From contig NZ_LR594671.1 in assembly GCF_901827185.1 (NCBI RefSeq), positions 1,612,001 to 1,676,000 of the forward strand: a DNA stretch of 64,000 nt. The letters run 5' to 3'. Positions 16,107-24,622 of the stretch are shown here, in pieces (the stretch's first letter is position 1; every line of letters begins with the position of its first letter). The notes below the pieces were generated by a model. The model worked only from the letters and a program-made list of their open reading frames with translations. It did not search any database and was not told the origin of the DNA. The position numbers and the translations under genes are program-made. This DNA comes from Variovorax sp. PBL-E5 (GTDB lineage: Bacteria > Pseudomonadota > Gammaproteobacteria > Burkholderiales > Burkholderiaceae_C).

Positions 16107-17234
16107 ATGCATCGATTCCTATCCAACAACCGGGACGAGCTTATTGAGCGGTGCAAGGCCAAGGTGGCGCAGAGGCCCACCCGAGCCGCGACGGAGGCAC
16201 AACTCGCCAACGGCATTCCGATGTTTCTTGACCAACTGATGAGAACGCTGAAAGCACAGGAAAACGGTCAGATGGGCGAGAGTTTCAGGATTTCAGGGGC
16301 AGCGGGCGGTGACGCAGCCGCCTTGTCGGAGATGGGCCTCAGCGCCGCCGCGCACGGGAAGGAACTGCTGGGACTTGGCTTCACCGTGGACCAGGTGGTG
16401 CACGACTACGGCGACCTGTGCCAAGCCATCACCGACCTTGCGGTCGAGCGCGATGCTCCGTTCTCCGTTGATGAATTCCGTACGCTGAACCGTTGCCTCG
16501 ATAACGCAATCGCCGATGCGGTCACCGAGTTTGGCTTTTGGCGTGACGCCAGTGTCGCTCTGCAGCAGTCCGCCGAGGAAAACGAGCGTCTCGGCATGCT
16601 GGTGCACGAGCTACGGAACTACCTGCACACGGCGACGCTCGCCTTTGCCGCACTGGAATCGGGGAGGCTTCCCATCGGCGGGTCGACCGGGGCAGTGTTG
16701 AAGAGGAGCCTCACTTCCCTCGCGACCCTGCTCAATTTATCGCTGTCGCATGTCCGGGCCAATTCCAATCCGCCGCAGACGGAGGCTTTTTCGCTCAAGT
16801 TGTTTGTGGCAGAGGCCACGAATTCTGCTTCGCTCGACGCGAGCGCCAGAGGTTGCACTTTGACGGTCGATGATGTGGACGAGGCCCTCGGCATCGCCGG
16901 AAACCGGGAGCGTCTTTTGGGCGCCTTGGTGAATTTACTCCACAATGCGTTCAAGTTCACCCATGCACACTCGGAGGTGACGCTCAGCGCTTTCGCTGAA
17001 GGAGACCATGTCTTGGTCGAGGTCAGGGACCACTGCGGAGGACTTCCGCCCGGAGCGGCTGCGAGCATGTTCCGGCCCTTTGTTCAGGTCGGTGACAACA
17101 AGAGCGGATTGGGGCTGGGCCTTTCCATCGCACGGCGGAATGTAGAGGCTGAAGGAGGTGTCTTGTCCGTGAAAGATTTCCCTGGCACAGGGTGCGCTTT
17201 CACCATCAAACTTCCACGCATGAAGCTTCACTAG
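16107..17234 (+). CDS. Orphan sensor histidine kinase with RsbRD-type N-terminal domain
   Basis: The 375-residue protein is soluble, with no membrane segment or signal peptide. The N-terminal ~150 residues resemble the RsbR/RsbRD co-antagonist helical domain (EMGLSAAAHGKELLGLGFTVDQVVHDYGDLCQAI). The kinase core follows: H box VHELRNYLHTA with His167, N box LVNLLHNAFKF (residues 275-285), D-box RDHCGG (307-312) and G box GLGLGLS (334-340). ATG 16107 follows GGAGGAAAG. No response-regulator gene is adjacent, so the partner is elsewhere. The signal is unknown; cytosolic stress sensing is a guess from the N-domain. Confidence 0.85.
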   Translation: MHRFLSNNRDELIERCKAKVAQRPTRAATEAQLANGIPMFLDQLMRTLKAQENGQMGESFRISGAAGGDAAALSEMGLSAAAHGKELLGLGFTVDQVVHDYGDLCQAITDLAVERDAPFSVDEFRTLNRCLDNAIADAVTEFGFWRDASVALQQSAEENERLGMLVHELRNYLHTATLAFAALESGRLPIGGSTGAVLKRSLTSLATLLNLSLSHVRANSNPPQTEAFSLKLFVAEATNSASLDASARGCTLTVDDVDEALGIAGNRERLLGALVNLLHNAFKFTHAHSEVTLSAFAEGDHVLVEVRDHCGGLPPGAAASMFRPFVQVGDNKSGLGLGLSIARRNVEAEGGVLSVKDFPGTGCAFTIKLPRMKLH

Positions 17235-17352
17235 AATGGAAGTCATTCCTTGGCCGGTCTGCACTCCCCTCAATACGGGAAGCCTGACCTGCGTATCGCG
17301 TTAATGAAGCTTCGCGTTTTTCTGGTTGAGTGAGACCGGCCATCGAAGTTCG

Positions 17353-17368
17353 GCTTCTGGCCGACTGC
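17353..17368. repeat. 16-bp direct repeat, copy 1
   Basis: GCTTCTGGCCGACTGC in the gap between the histidine kinase and the DUF4256 gene; identical to 18692-18707. The two copies bracket the DUF4256-lysE pair. Confidence 0.7.
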
Positions 17369-17379
17369 GGCGTTCAGGC

Positions 17380-17925
17380 TCAGACGCTCATTGAGCCTCT
17401 GAATCCTCGCGCGGCATAGTAAGACTCAGCCCCGTTGTGATACACGAAGACCCTGCCGTAACGTCGGTCGCAAAATAGAGCCCCACCGAGCTTTCTCACA
17501 TCGAGCGGTGTTGCCACCCAACTTGACGTCTTCATGTCGAACTCCCCGAACTGCTGAAGATCGCGATATTGCGCCTCCGTCAGCAGCGAGACGCCCATGA
17601 CCGCAGCCATGTCGATGGCATTGTTCCGCGGCTTGTTCTGTTTCCGAGAATTCAAAGCTTCTGCGTCGTAGCACAGGCTCCTGCGCCCCTGCGGACTTTC
17701 GGCGGCGCAATCGCAGAAGAGGTAGGCGCCGCCATCATCCGCGGCCCCGATGACATCGGGTTCGCCTCCCGTCTTCTCCATTTCATAAAGCGACCTTAGC
17801 TTGTCGGAGCTGCCTTGCAAGCGACCATGGACGTCGGCCCAGTCCACTCCTTGGTGCCTGTGCACGTTCCGCCTGAACCGCAACTTCAATGTCTCGATGA
17901 TGGCTTCGCGTTGTTCTGCTTTCAT
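17380..17925 (-). CDS. DUF4256 domain-containing protein
   Basis: A 181-residue protein of unknown function matching the DUF4256 family in length and text (LKLRFRRNVHRHQGVDWADVHGRL, GGEPDVIGAADDGGAYLFCDCAAESPQGRRSLCYD, the AMGVSLLTEAQYRDLQ-type block and a C-terminal GRVFVYHNGAESYYAARGFRG). The ATG at 17925 is chosen because it follows GGAGCAAGCGAA, a good ribosome-binding site, and gives the usual family length. It is transcribed with the upstream lysE gene, 104 bp apart. No signal peptide or membrane segment. Confidence 0.85.
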   Translation of the reverse strand: MKAEQREAIIETLKLRFRRNVHRHQGVDWADVHGRLQGSSDKLRSLYEMEKTGGEPDVIGAADDGGAYLFCDCAAESPQGRRSLCYDAEALNSRKQNKPRNNAIDMAAVMGVSLLTEAQYRDLQQFGEFDMKTSSWVATPLDVRKLGGALFCDRRYGRVFVYHNGAESYYAARGFRGSMSV

Positions 17926-18029
17926 TTCGCTTGCTCCTGTTTCTTCGCGTTGGTGCCATACCGCCTCGTGGATGCCACTGGCTGAATTCTGCCGCCGCGA
18001 TGGAGGTCCGCAACTGGCCGTTTGGAGCC

Positions 18030-18647
18030 TTACGACCCGCGTCGGGCTACGCCAAGAAAGACGCCAAGGCCAACCATCGTCCCGCCGGAGAAGCGCGTCA
18101 ACCAACGCGCTCGGGCGGCTCGTGCCGCCCCCGAATCAAGAAGCCTGTGGGATGCGAATACCGCGACCACATCCACAGCAGTATTCAGGGCCACACAAAT
18201 GCTGCCGAGCATTACAAGTTGCGGCATCAGGGGTGATGTCGGCGATGCGAACTGCGGAAGGAATGCGAGGAAGAACAGCGCGGTCTTCACGTTGAATGCC
18301 TCGACGATGAGGCCTTCCATCAGTGCCCGGCGCACGCCCTTGGATGCCCCGGAAATGATGAACGCAGCGTTCTCCTTGCGCATCAGAATGCGGATGCCGA
18401 GGTAGATCAAGTACGCCGCGCCAACGTACTTGATGAGGTTGAATGCCATCGCGGATTGCGCGACCAGAACTGACAGGCCGAGCGCCGCTGCCAGCACATG
18501 CGCAATGCCGCCGATGCCTGTACCGAAGCACGAAGCCAGCCCTTCACGTCGGCCGCTGGAGACCGTCCGAGCAACCACATAGGCAATGCCCGGCCCGGGC
18601 GTTATCGCAAGAACGAGCGCAGCAATCAAGAAGGTGACGAGGGACAT
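18030..18647 (-). CDS. LysE/RhtB-family amino-acid exporter
   Basis: This 205-residue, six-segment membrane protein exports amino acids or derivatives such as homoserine, threonine or lysine. The N-terminal LIAALVLAITPGPGIAYVVARTVSSGRREGL carries the GPG motif, and FNVKTALFFLAFLPQF is the second family mark. It reads away from the sugar dehydrogenase region and toward DUF4256. Substrate not predictable. Confidence 0.9.
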   Translation of the reverse strand: MSLVTFLIAALVLAITPGPGIAYVVARTVSSGRREGLASCFGTGIGGIAHVLAAALGLSVLVAQSAMAFNLIKYVGAAYLIYLGIRILMRKENAAFIISGASKGVRRALMEGLIVEAFNVKTALFFLAFLPQFASPTSPLMPQLVMLGSICVALNTAVDVVAVFASHRLLDSGAARAARARWLTRFSGGTMVGLGVFLGVARRGS

Positions 18648-18691
18648 GGTGGGCTTAATTTTGACTTGGTTTCCGTCACCAGTAGATGTGC

Positions 18692-18732
18692 GCTTCTGGC
18701 CGACTGCCGACTGCCGACTGCCGACTGCCGAC
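18692..18732. repeat. 16-bp direct repeat copy 2 running into a heptamer tandem array (CCGACTG)
   Basis: GCTTCTGGCCGACTGC (18692-18707) continues into CCGACTG repeated four times perfectly (18700-18727) plus a partial fifth unit. The array starts inside the 16-mer, as if the end of a dispersed repeat had been copied by slippage. The 200-bp gap 18648-18847 holds no gene. Confidence 0.8.
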
Positions 18733-18847
18733 GGCTGCGACTAACGCGGAGACGACCAAGCCGTACCGATTTCGATCACAGCAGCGATGCCAACGCCAGG
18801 CCCATCCCGCAGGCGATGTTCCACGCGTCGAAATCACCTCGACCTGA

Positions 18848-20074
18848 TTACTTCGGCGTGAGCCGATACAACCCGCCCTCGTGCTCGTCCTCGATCAACC
18901 ACAGCGCGCCATCCGGCGCCTGCGCGACGTCGCGGACGCGAAAGCCGACCGTCCAGTGCTCGGCCGGTGTCGCGGTCGCGCCGTGCACCTCGATCCGGTG
19001 CAGGGCGCGGCTGACGAGGCCGGTCGCGAACGCCGAGCCCTTCCACTGCGGAAACATCGCGCCGCTGTAGAACATCAGGTTGCCGGGCGCGAGGACAGGC
19101 GTCCAGTAGATCACGGGCTTGGCGAGGTCGGGGCGCGTGTCGGGGCTTGCAATGGGCACGCCGTCGTAGTTCACCGCATAGGACACGAGCGGCCAACCGT
19201 AGTTCTTGCCCGGCTCGATCAGGTTGAGTTCGTCGCCGCCGCGCGGCCCATGCTCGAGCTCCCACAGGCGGCCATCGGGCGCGAAGGCGAGGCCGTAGGG
19301 CGTGCGATGCCCCGAGGTCCATGTCTCGGACGGCGTCAGGTTGGGGCCGTCGAAATCATAGGTGCGCACGATGGGCGCGGTCTTGGCGGCCTCCGTGTCT
19401 CTGGGCGGATCGATCACCGGGACCGACCGTGCGCCGGTCTTGCCCCCCATCGGGTTGCCGGGTGCGGGCTTGCCGTCCGGGGTCAGTCGCAGGATCTTGC
19501 CGGCCGGCTGGTTCGGGTCTTGGGCGGGGGTGAAGCGCTGCCGATCGCCGGCCGTGAGGAAGAGAAATTTCTGGTCCGGCGAAAAGGCCACGGCAGCGCC
19601 GACCTGGCCGCCCTTGCCCTTGATCGGGTCGTGCCAGACGACCTTCAGGTCCTCCAGCGAGGCGGTGTCGGTGCCGATCCTGAGCGTCGCGCGGGCGAGC
19701 GCCAGGCTCGAGGTGCCCGGGTCCTGTCCGGGCTCCGAATAGGTCAGGTAGATCGCCCCATCGCTCGAATAGGACGGGGCCAGATAGACGCCGAGCAGGC
19801 CGTTCTGATCTTGGTACTGCACCGGCGGCACGCCGGTGACTTCGAGCTTCTGCCCGGATGGGGTCGCGAGGAAGAGCTTGCCGATCTTCTCGGTGATCAG
19901 CATGCGTCCGTCCGGCAGAAAGGCGATGCGCCATGGCAGATCGAACTGCGCGACCTTCGTGAGCTTGAACGGAGGCGATGGGGTGGGGGGCAGCGTTCCG
20001 GCGTTGATCTGCGCAAGCACGGGCGTTGCACCGAGGAGCAACCAAGGGATGAGTCCGAACTTCGGGAATGGCAT
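18848..20074 (-). CDS. PQQ-dependent aldose sugar dehydrogenase (YliI/Asd type), exported
   Basis: The 408-residue beta-propeller enzyme oxidises aldoses in the periplasm with PQQ. It has a signal peptide (LIPWLLLGATPVLA-Q), then family blocks LPWRIAFLPDGRMLITEKIGKL, YQDQNGLLGVYLAPSYSSDGAIYLTYSEPG, GGQVGAAVAFSPDQKFLFLTAGDR and HRTPYGLAFAPDGRLWELEHGPRGGDELNLIEPGKNYGWPLV. The last contains the catalytic-site HGP and calcium/PQQ residues. It lies 51 bp after the RibD-like gene in the same direction and may be the last gene of that operon or a separate unit. Confidence 0.92.
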   Translation of the reverse strand: MPFPKFGLIPWLLLGATPVLAQINAGTLPPTPSPPFKLTKVAQFDLPWRIAFLPDGRMLITEKIGKLFLATPSGQKLEVTGVPPVQYQDQNGLLGVYLAPSYSSDGAIYLTYSEPGQDPGTSSLALARATLRIGTDTASLEDLKVVWHDPIKGKGGQVGAAVAFSPDQKFLFLTAGDRQRFTPAQDPNQPAGKILRLTPDGKPAPGNPMGGKTGARSVPVIDPPRDTEAAKTAPIVRTYDFDGPNLTPSETWTSGHRTPYGLAFAPDGRLWELEHGPRGGDELNLIEPGKNYGWPLVSYAVNYDGVPIASPDTRPDLAKPVIYWTPVLAPGNLMFYSGAMFPQWKGSAFATGLVSRALHRIEVHGATATPAEHWTVGFRVRDVAQAPDGALWLIEDEHEGGLYRLTPK

Positions 20075-20125
20075 GCTTGGCTCGTCAGTGGGGAGTCCGA
20101 AGAGTATCGCCCGCAGCGCAAGAAC

Positions 20126-20998
20126 TCACGCGCGCAGGTCCAGATCCCACAGCACATCCTCGCCCATGCGGAACGCGCGGTTCGAGGGCCGCATGCATTC
20201 GCGCATCGCGTTGCTGCGCGGCAGCTGGAGGCCGGGCCGGCCGCCGCCGATGATCACCGGCGCGACGCTGAGGTGCAGCCGGTCGAGGCAGCCCTGCGCG
20301 ATGAAGTGCGAGACCGTGATGCCGCCACCCTCGACGAACAGCACCGCGAGGCCGCGGCGCGCCAACGCGGCCAGCAGGGCGTGCAGATCGACGAGGCCGT
20401 CCGCGCCGACCAGCGCCGGCACGCCGAGCACCTGCGCCGCGCCGACGCGCTCGGCCGCTTGCGCGGCGCGCGATGCATCGCAGGCCAGCAGCGTCGGCGC
20501 CTGATGGTCCGAGAAGACGCGCAGGCCCGGCGGCAGGCGCAAGGCCGGGTCGAGCACCACGCGCACCGGATGCCGGCCCGCCACGCGGCGCGTGGTGAGC
20601 TGCGGGTTGTCGATGGCTGCGGTGCCGGCGCCCACGATGACCGCATCGCACAGCGCGCGCAGCCGGTGCAGATGCAGCAGCACCTCGGGGCCGTTGACGA
20701 AGTTCGAATCGCCGCCATGCGTGGCCACGCAGCCGTCGAGGCTCTGGCCCAGCTGGCCGATCGCCCAGGGCTCGGCGCCATGCGGCCGGTCGAGCAGCGG
20801 CTTCAGCAGATCGAAAAGCTCGACCGCGGCCTCGTCCCAGACGCCGCGCAGGCCGAAGCCCTGCGACGCGTCCCAGCCGACGCAGGCCTGCGCGTCCCAG
20901 GCCTGCGTCACGGGCTGGCCGCGGCGGCGCGCGGCGATGTCCAGGCACCAGGGCCAGAGCGCATCGATGCCGGGAAGGCGGGAAGGGAGTGCTTTCAT
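20126..20998 (-). CDS. RibD C-terminal (dihydrofolate reductase-like) reductase
   Basis: This 290-residue protein has an N-terminal ~90 residues of unclear origin and a RibD_C/DHFR-like NADPH reductase domain: QLGQSLDGCVATHGGDSNFVNGPEVLLHLHRLRALCDAVIVGAGTAAIDNPQLTTR, later LFVEGGGITVSHFIAQGCLDRLHLSVAPVIIGGGRPG. It lacks the deaminase domain of true RibD, so it is not the riboflavin enzyme of this cell. The ATG at 20998 overlaps the stop of the aconitase-like gene by four bases (ATGA), so it belongs to the monooxygenase-ligase-hydratase operon and probably reduces a pathway intermediate (inference). Confidence 0.85.
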   Translation of the reverse strand: MKALPSRLPGIDALWPWCLDIAARRRGQPVTQAWDAQACVGWDASQGFGLRGVWDEAAVELFDLLKPLLDRPHGAEPWAIGQLGQSLDGCVATHGGDSNFVNGPEVLLHLHRLRALCDAVIVGAGTAAIDNPQLTTRRVAGRHPVRVVLDPALRLPPGLRVFSDHQAPTLLACDASRAAQAAERVGAAQVLGVPALVGADGLVDLHALLAALARRGLAVLFVEGGGITVSHFIAQGCLDRLHLSVAPVIIGGGRPGLQLPRSNAMRECMRPSNRAFRMGEDVLWDLDLRA

Positions 20999-22968
20999 GG
21001 CAGGGACGACGCATGCCGGCGGCGCAGTTCGTCGAAGGACATCAGCTCGCCCGCGATGGCGCTCGCGGCCACCGTCGGCGGGCTCGCGAGCCAGACCTGT
21101 CCCGGGCCGCCGCGCCCGGGGAAGTTGCGGTTGATGGCGCTGACGGTGACCTGCTTCTCGTCGATGGAGCTGCCAGGTCCGCAGTTGCCGCAGGCACCGC
21201 ACGAGGGTTGCAGCAGGCGCGCACCGACCTTCTCGAAGGCGTCGAGATAACCGCGCTGCGCGCAGTGGTCGCGCACGGCGGTGGTGCCGAACTGCAGGTA
21301 CAGCGACACGTGCGGCGCGACGCGCAGGCCGTGGTCCGCCGCCCAGCGCAGCACCGCGTGGTAGTGATCGAAGTCCTCGCGCTTGCCGGCGGTGCACGAG
21401 CCGCCGTAGGCGATGTCGATGCGCACCGGCTCGCCGATGTCCGCGAGCGGCAGGCCATTGCCCGGGTCGCCGGGCCGGGCGACCATCGGCGGCACGCGCG
21501 CGCAGTCGACGTGGATCGTCTCGGCGTAGGCCGCATCGTCGTCGCTGCGCATCCAGGGCTGCAATGTGAAGTCGATGCCGCGCCGCTCGCGCAGGAAGCG
21601 CACCGTCTCTTCGTCGGGCGCGACGATGCCGGTGAAGCCGCCGAGCTCGGCCGTCATGTTGGTGAGCGTGGCGCGTTCGTCGGTCGCGAGCTGCGCGATC
21701 GCGTCGCCGGTGAACTCGAACACGCGCCCCACGCCGCCGCCGGCGCGAATGCGCGGCAGCGCCAGCAGATGCAGCACGATGTCCTTGGCGGTGACGCCCG
21801 CGGGCACGCGGCCGTCGAGCACGATCCGCAGCGACTGCGGCACGGTCAGCCGCACCGCGCCGGTCATGAAGGCATTGGCCATGTCGGTGGTGCCGACGCC
21901 GAAGGCCACGCAGCCCAGCGCGCCGCTGTGCGGCGTGTGCGAATCGGTGCCGACCACCAGCTGGCCGGGCAGCGCGTAGTGCTCGGCCATCATCGCGTGC
22001 GAGATGCCGGCGACGTTGCGGCCGTCGTCGGCGCGCGCTTCGTCCTCGGTCAGCGTGCGGTGCGCGCGCAGGCCGTAGTCGGCGGCGAAGCGGCGCTGCG
22101 CCTCGCACATCGCGAGCACGTTGGGCACCAGGCCGGCGCGCACATGGGTCGGGCTTTCACTGACGTAGGAGGTGTGGTCCTCGAACACCACGATCGACTG
22201 CGGATCGTGCAGCGCGAGGGGCCGGCCGAAGGTCGAGTGCAGCATGTGCGCGGCCATGCCGGTGTAGTACTCGTGGATGAAGCGCCAGTCGGCGCGCACG
22301 AAGGCGCCATCGCCGGGCGCCGGATGCGCTTCGGTCAGCTCGGTTGCGAGCGCATGGCGCGCGACGATCTTCTCGAACAGCGTGCGCGGTCGTTCGGGGC
22401 CGGTGCCTTCGGCCTCGCGCACCTCGCGCATGAACTGCTGGCCGAAGCGCAGCAGGCCGCCCGCCTTCAGGATCGCCGCGGCCAGCGCATCGCGGCCGGC
22501 CACCAGCTCGTCGACGGCGATGGCCTCGCCGGCACGGATGCGATCGACGAGGCCGAAGTCGGTGGAGGTGAAGAGGCCGATGTTGTCCGCGTTCTGGCGG
22601 TAGATGCGCTCGAAGCTCTGGGCGATGACGAGCCGCACGCCCGCGAACTTCTCGGCCGCGGGGCTGTGCTCGCGCGACGAGCCCTTGCCGTAGCGCTTGC
22701 CGGCGATCACCACCTCGATGCCGTTCGCGCGGACCGCGTCGATGCCGATCGGCGTGCGGCCGCCGGCCGCGAAGCCGGTGTAGGGATGACGGCCGAGCTG
22801 GTCGTCCCAGTGGGTGAGGATCGGCAGCGGCGTGATCTCGTCGGTCGAGACGTCGTCGCGCAGCGGCGCGGCGTCGGCGAGCGTCAGCGCCTCGCCGCAC
22901 AGGTTGCGCTCGACGATCTCCGGCGCGTTGCAGAGCCAGAGTATCTTCGGCGCGAAGCGAAGCATCAT
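20995..22968 (-). CDS. Aconitase-superfamily hydro-lyase, single chain with LeuD-like swivel domain first
   Basis: The 657-residue protein joins both halves of an isopropylmalate-dehydratase-type enzyme. Residues ~1-170 are a LeuD-like swivel domain (DVSTDEITPLPIL, GKRYGKGSSREHSPAAEKFAGVRLVIAQSFERIYRQNADN). The rest is LeuC-like, with GTDSHTPHSGALG, the cluster cysteine in YGGSCTAGKRED and the pair in QPSCGACGNCGPGSS. Three [4Fe-4S] ligands are therefore present and it should be catalytic. Swivel-first order is as in AcnB, unlike AcnA/LeuCD fusions. The ATG at 22968 overlaps the ligase stop by four bases. Substrate unknown; maleate or a citraconate-like ring-cleavage product is a possibility. 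Confidence 0.87.
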   Translation of the reverse strand: MMLRFAPKILWLCNAPEIVERNLCGEALTLADAAPLRDDVSTDEITPLPILTHWDDQLGRHPYTGFAAGGRTPIGIDAVRANGIEVVIAGKRYGKGSSREHSPAAEKFAGVRLVIAQSFERIYRQNADNIGLFTSTDFGLVDRIRAGEAIAVDELVAGRDALAAAILKAGGLLRFGQQFMREVREAEGTGPERPRTLFEKIVARHALATELTEAHPAPGDGAFVRADWRFIHEYYTGMAAHMLHSTFGRPLALHDPQSIVVFEDHTSYVSESPTHVRAGLVPNVLAMCEAQRRFAADYGLRAHRTLTEDEARADDGRNVAGISHAMMAEHYALPGQLVVGTDSHTPHSGALGCVAFGVGTTDMANAFMTGAVRLTVPQSLRIVLDGRVPAGVTAKDIVLHLLALPRIRAGGGVGRVFEFTGDAIAQLATDERATLTNMTAELGGFTGIVAPDEETVRFLRERRGIDFTLQPWMRSDDDAAYAETIHVDCARVPPMVARPGDPGNGLPLADIGEPVRIDIAYGGSCTAGKREDFDHYHAVLRWAADHGLRVAPHVSLYLQFGTTAVRDHCAQRGYLDAFEKVGARLLQPSCGACGNCGPGSSIDEKQVTVSAINRNFPGRGGPGQVWLASPPTVAASAIAGELMSFDELRRRHASSLP

Positions 22969-24605
22969 GGCGTGGCCTGCGCGCTCAGCCGGTCGCGCAG
23001 CTCGCGCTTGAGGATCTTGCCCACCGGGCTCACCGGAAAGGCGTCCATGATCGCGAGCCGCTCGGGCAGCTTGAAGGACGCGATCTTCTGCGCGCGCAGA
23101 TACGCGATGAGTTCTTCGAAGCCGAGCGTGGTGCCCGGCTGCAGGATCACGCAGGCGCAGGCCTTCTCGCCGAACACCGGATCGGGCAGGCCGACCAGCG
23201 CCACGACCTTGACCTGGGGCAGGCCGAAGATCAGGTTCTCGATCTCGTCGCAGCTGATCTTCTCGCCGCCGCGGTTGATCAGGTCCTTGCGCCGCCCTTC
23301 GGTGAACACGTGGCGGCCGCGCTTGCGCACGATGTCGCCCATGCGGTAGAAGCCGTCGGGCGTGAAGGCCTCGGCATTCTTCTCCGGTGCGTTGTAGTAG
23401 CCGCGGATGGTGTAGGGGCCGCGCGTCACCAGCTCGCCGGGCTCGCCGTCGGGCACTTCGCGATCGTCGTCGTCCAGCACCTTGATCTCGTCGAATTCGC
23501 TCACGGGTGCGCCGGAGCTTTCGAGCAGCAGGTCGTCCGGGTCGTCCAGGCGCGTCATGTTGATGAGGCCCTCGGCGGTGCCGTAGATCTCCTGTGGCGT
23601 GCAGCCGAATTGCTCGCGCAGGCGAATGCGCAGCTCGGGTGCGAGCCGCGCGCCGCCGTTCTGCACCACCTTCAATGACGACAGGTCGAAGCGCCGCGGC
23701 ACCTCGCTGTGGAGCCAGTTGGAGATCAGCGGCACGACCGATGCGATGGCCGTGACGCGTTCGCGCTCGACGGCGGCGAAGACGGCCTCGGTGTCGGTGC
23801 CGGTCGCGATCACCACGCTGCCGCCGGCGTAGAAGGTGCCGAGCAAACCGGGTGAGGCGAGGTTGTAGTTGTGGCCCAGCGGCAGGATGGCCATGAAGAC
23901 GGTGCCGCGGTCGAAGCCAGCGGCCTGCGCGCACAGGCGTGCGTTGAGCACGTAGTCGTTATGCGTGCGCGGAATCAGCTTGGACATCGAGGTGGTGCCG
24001 CCGGACAGCAGCATGGTCGATACCTGGTCGGGCGAGGGTCGAACAGCGCGCAGGCGGGCGGCCGAAGCATCGTCCTCGGGTGCGCCGCCGTCGATCAGCG
24101 GCTGCAGCGCGCGCTGGCCGGGCGCCGGCTCGCCGGCGACGATCACGTGCCGCAGGAACGGAAACTCGCCCGCCATCTCGGCCGCCATCGGCCGGTAGTC
24201 GAAGCTGCCGATCACATCGGGAATGAGATAGGCCGCGGCGCCCGAGGCGCGGATGAAGTGGCGTACCTCGGCATGCCGGTGCGCACGCAGCGCCGTCACC
24301 GGGATCGCGCCGATCCAGTTGAGCGCGAGGTAGGCGATCACGAACTCGGGCACGTTCGGCAGCTGCATCACGACGCGCTCGCGCGGCTTCAGGCCGAGCT
24401 CGAGCAGCGCGAGCGCGAGGCGCCTGGAACTGCGCACGAGTTCGGCGTAGCTGATGTGCCGGTCACCGAAGACCAGGGCGTCCTTGTCCGGCGCGGCGCG
24501 CATCGTGCGCTCGACCATCTCGGCCACGGTGAGGTCTTCCCACAGGCCAAGCGCTCGGTATTTGTGCGCGGCCTCGGCGGGCCAGGGAACGCAGCCTTCG
24601 AGCAT
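22965..24605 (-). CDS. Aryl-acid AMP/CoA ligase (2,3-dihydroxybenzoate/salicylate-AMP ligase-like)
   Basis: This 546-residue ANL-superfamily enzyme activates a carboxylic acid with ATP. It has the P-loop MLLSGGTTSMSKLIPRTH, the aryl-binding and core motifs (PLGHNYNLASPGLLGTF, GAPVSEFDEIKVLDDD, YNAPEKNAEAFTPDGFYRMGDIVR, GRRKDLINRGGEKISCDEIE) and the catalytic lysine in FPVSPVGKILKREL. Closest in style to EntE/DhbE and the salicylate-AMP ligase SdgA. Start 24605 is preferred over 24620 because GGAGGA lies at ideal distance before it. It follows a salicylyl-CoA-hydroxylase-like gene by 17 bp. Confidence 0.88.
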   Translation of the reverse strand: MLEGCVPWPAEAAHKYRALGLWEDLTVAEMVERTMRAAPDKDALVFGDRHISYAELVRSSRRLALALLELGLKPRERVVMQLPNVPEFVIAYLALNWIGAIPVTALRAHRHAEVRHFIRASGAAAYLIPDVIGSFDYRPMAAEMAGEFPFLRHVIVAGEPAPGQRALQPLIDGGAPEDDASAARLRAVRPSPDQVSTMLLSGGTTSMSKLIPRTHNDYVLNARLCAQAAGFDRGTVFMAILPLGHNYNLASPGLLGTFYAGGSVVIATGTDTEAVFAAVERERVTAIASVVPLISNWLHSEVPRRFDLSSLKVVQNGGARLAPELRIRLREQFGCTPQEIYGTAEGLINMTRLDDPDDLLLESSGAPVSEFDEIKVLDDDDREVPDGEPGELVTRGPYTIRGYYNAPEKNAEAFTPDGFYRMGDIVRKRGRHVFTEGRRKDLINRGGEKISCDEIENLIFGLPQVKVVALVGLPDPVFGEKACACVILQPGTTLGFEELIAYLRAQKIASFKLPERLAIMDAFPVSPVGKILKRELRDRLSAQATP

Positions 24606-24622
24606 GTCGGATTCCTCCATCG

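Noticed and set aside
18700..18732. Tandem CCGACTG repeats as a CRISPR array
   Set aside because: Seven-base units with no spacers; a slippage repeat, not CRISPR. No cas genes in the window.
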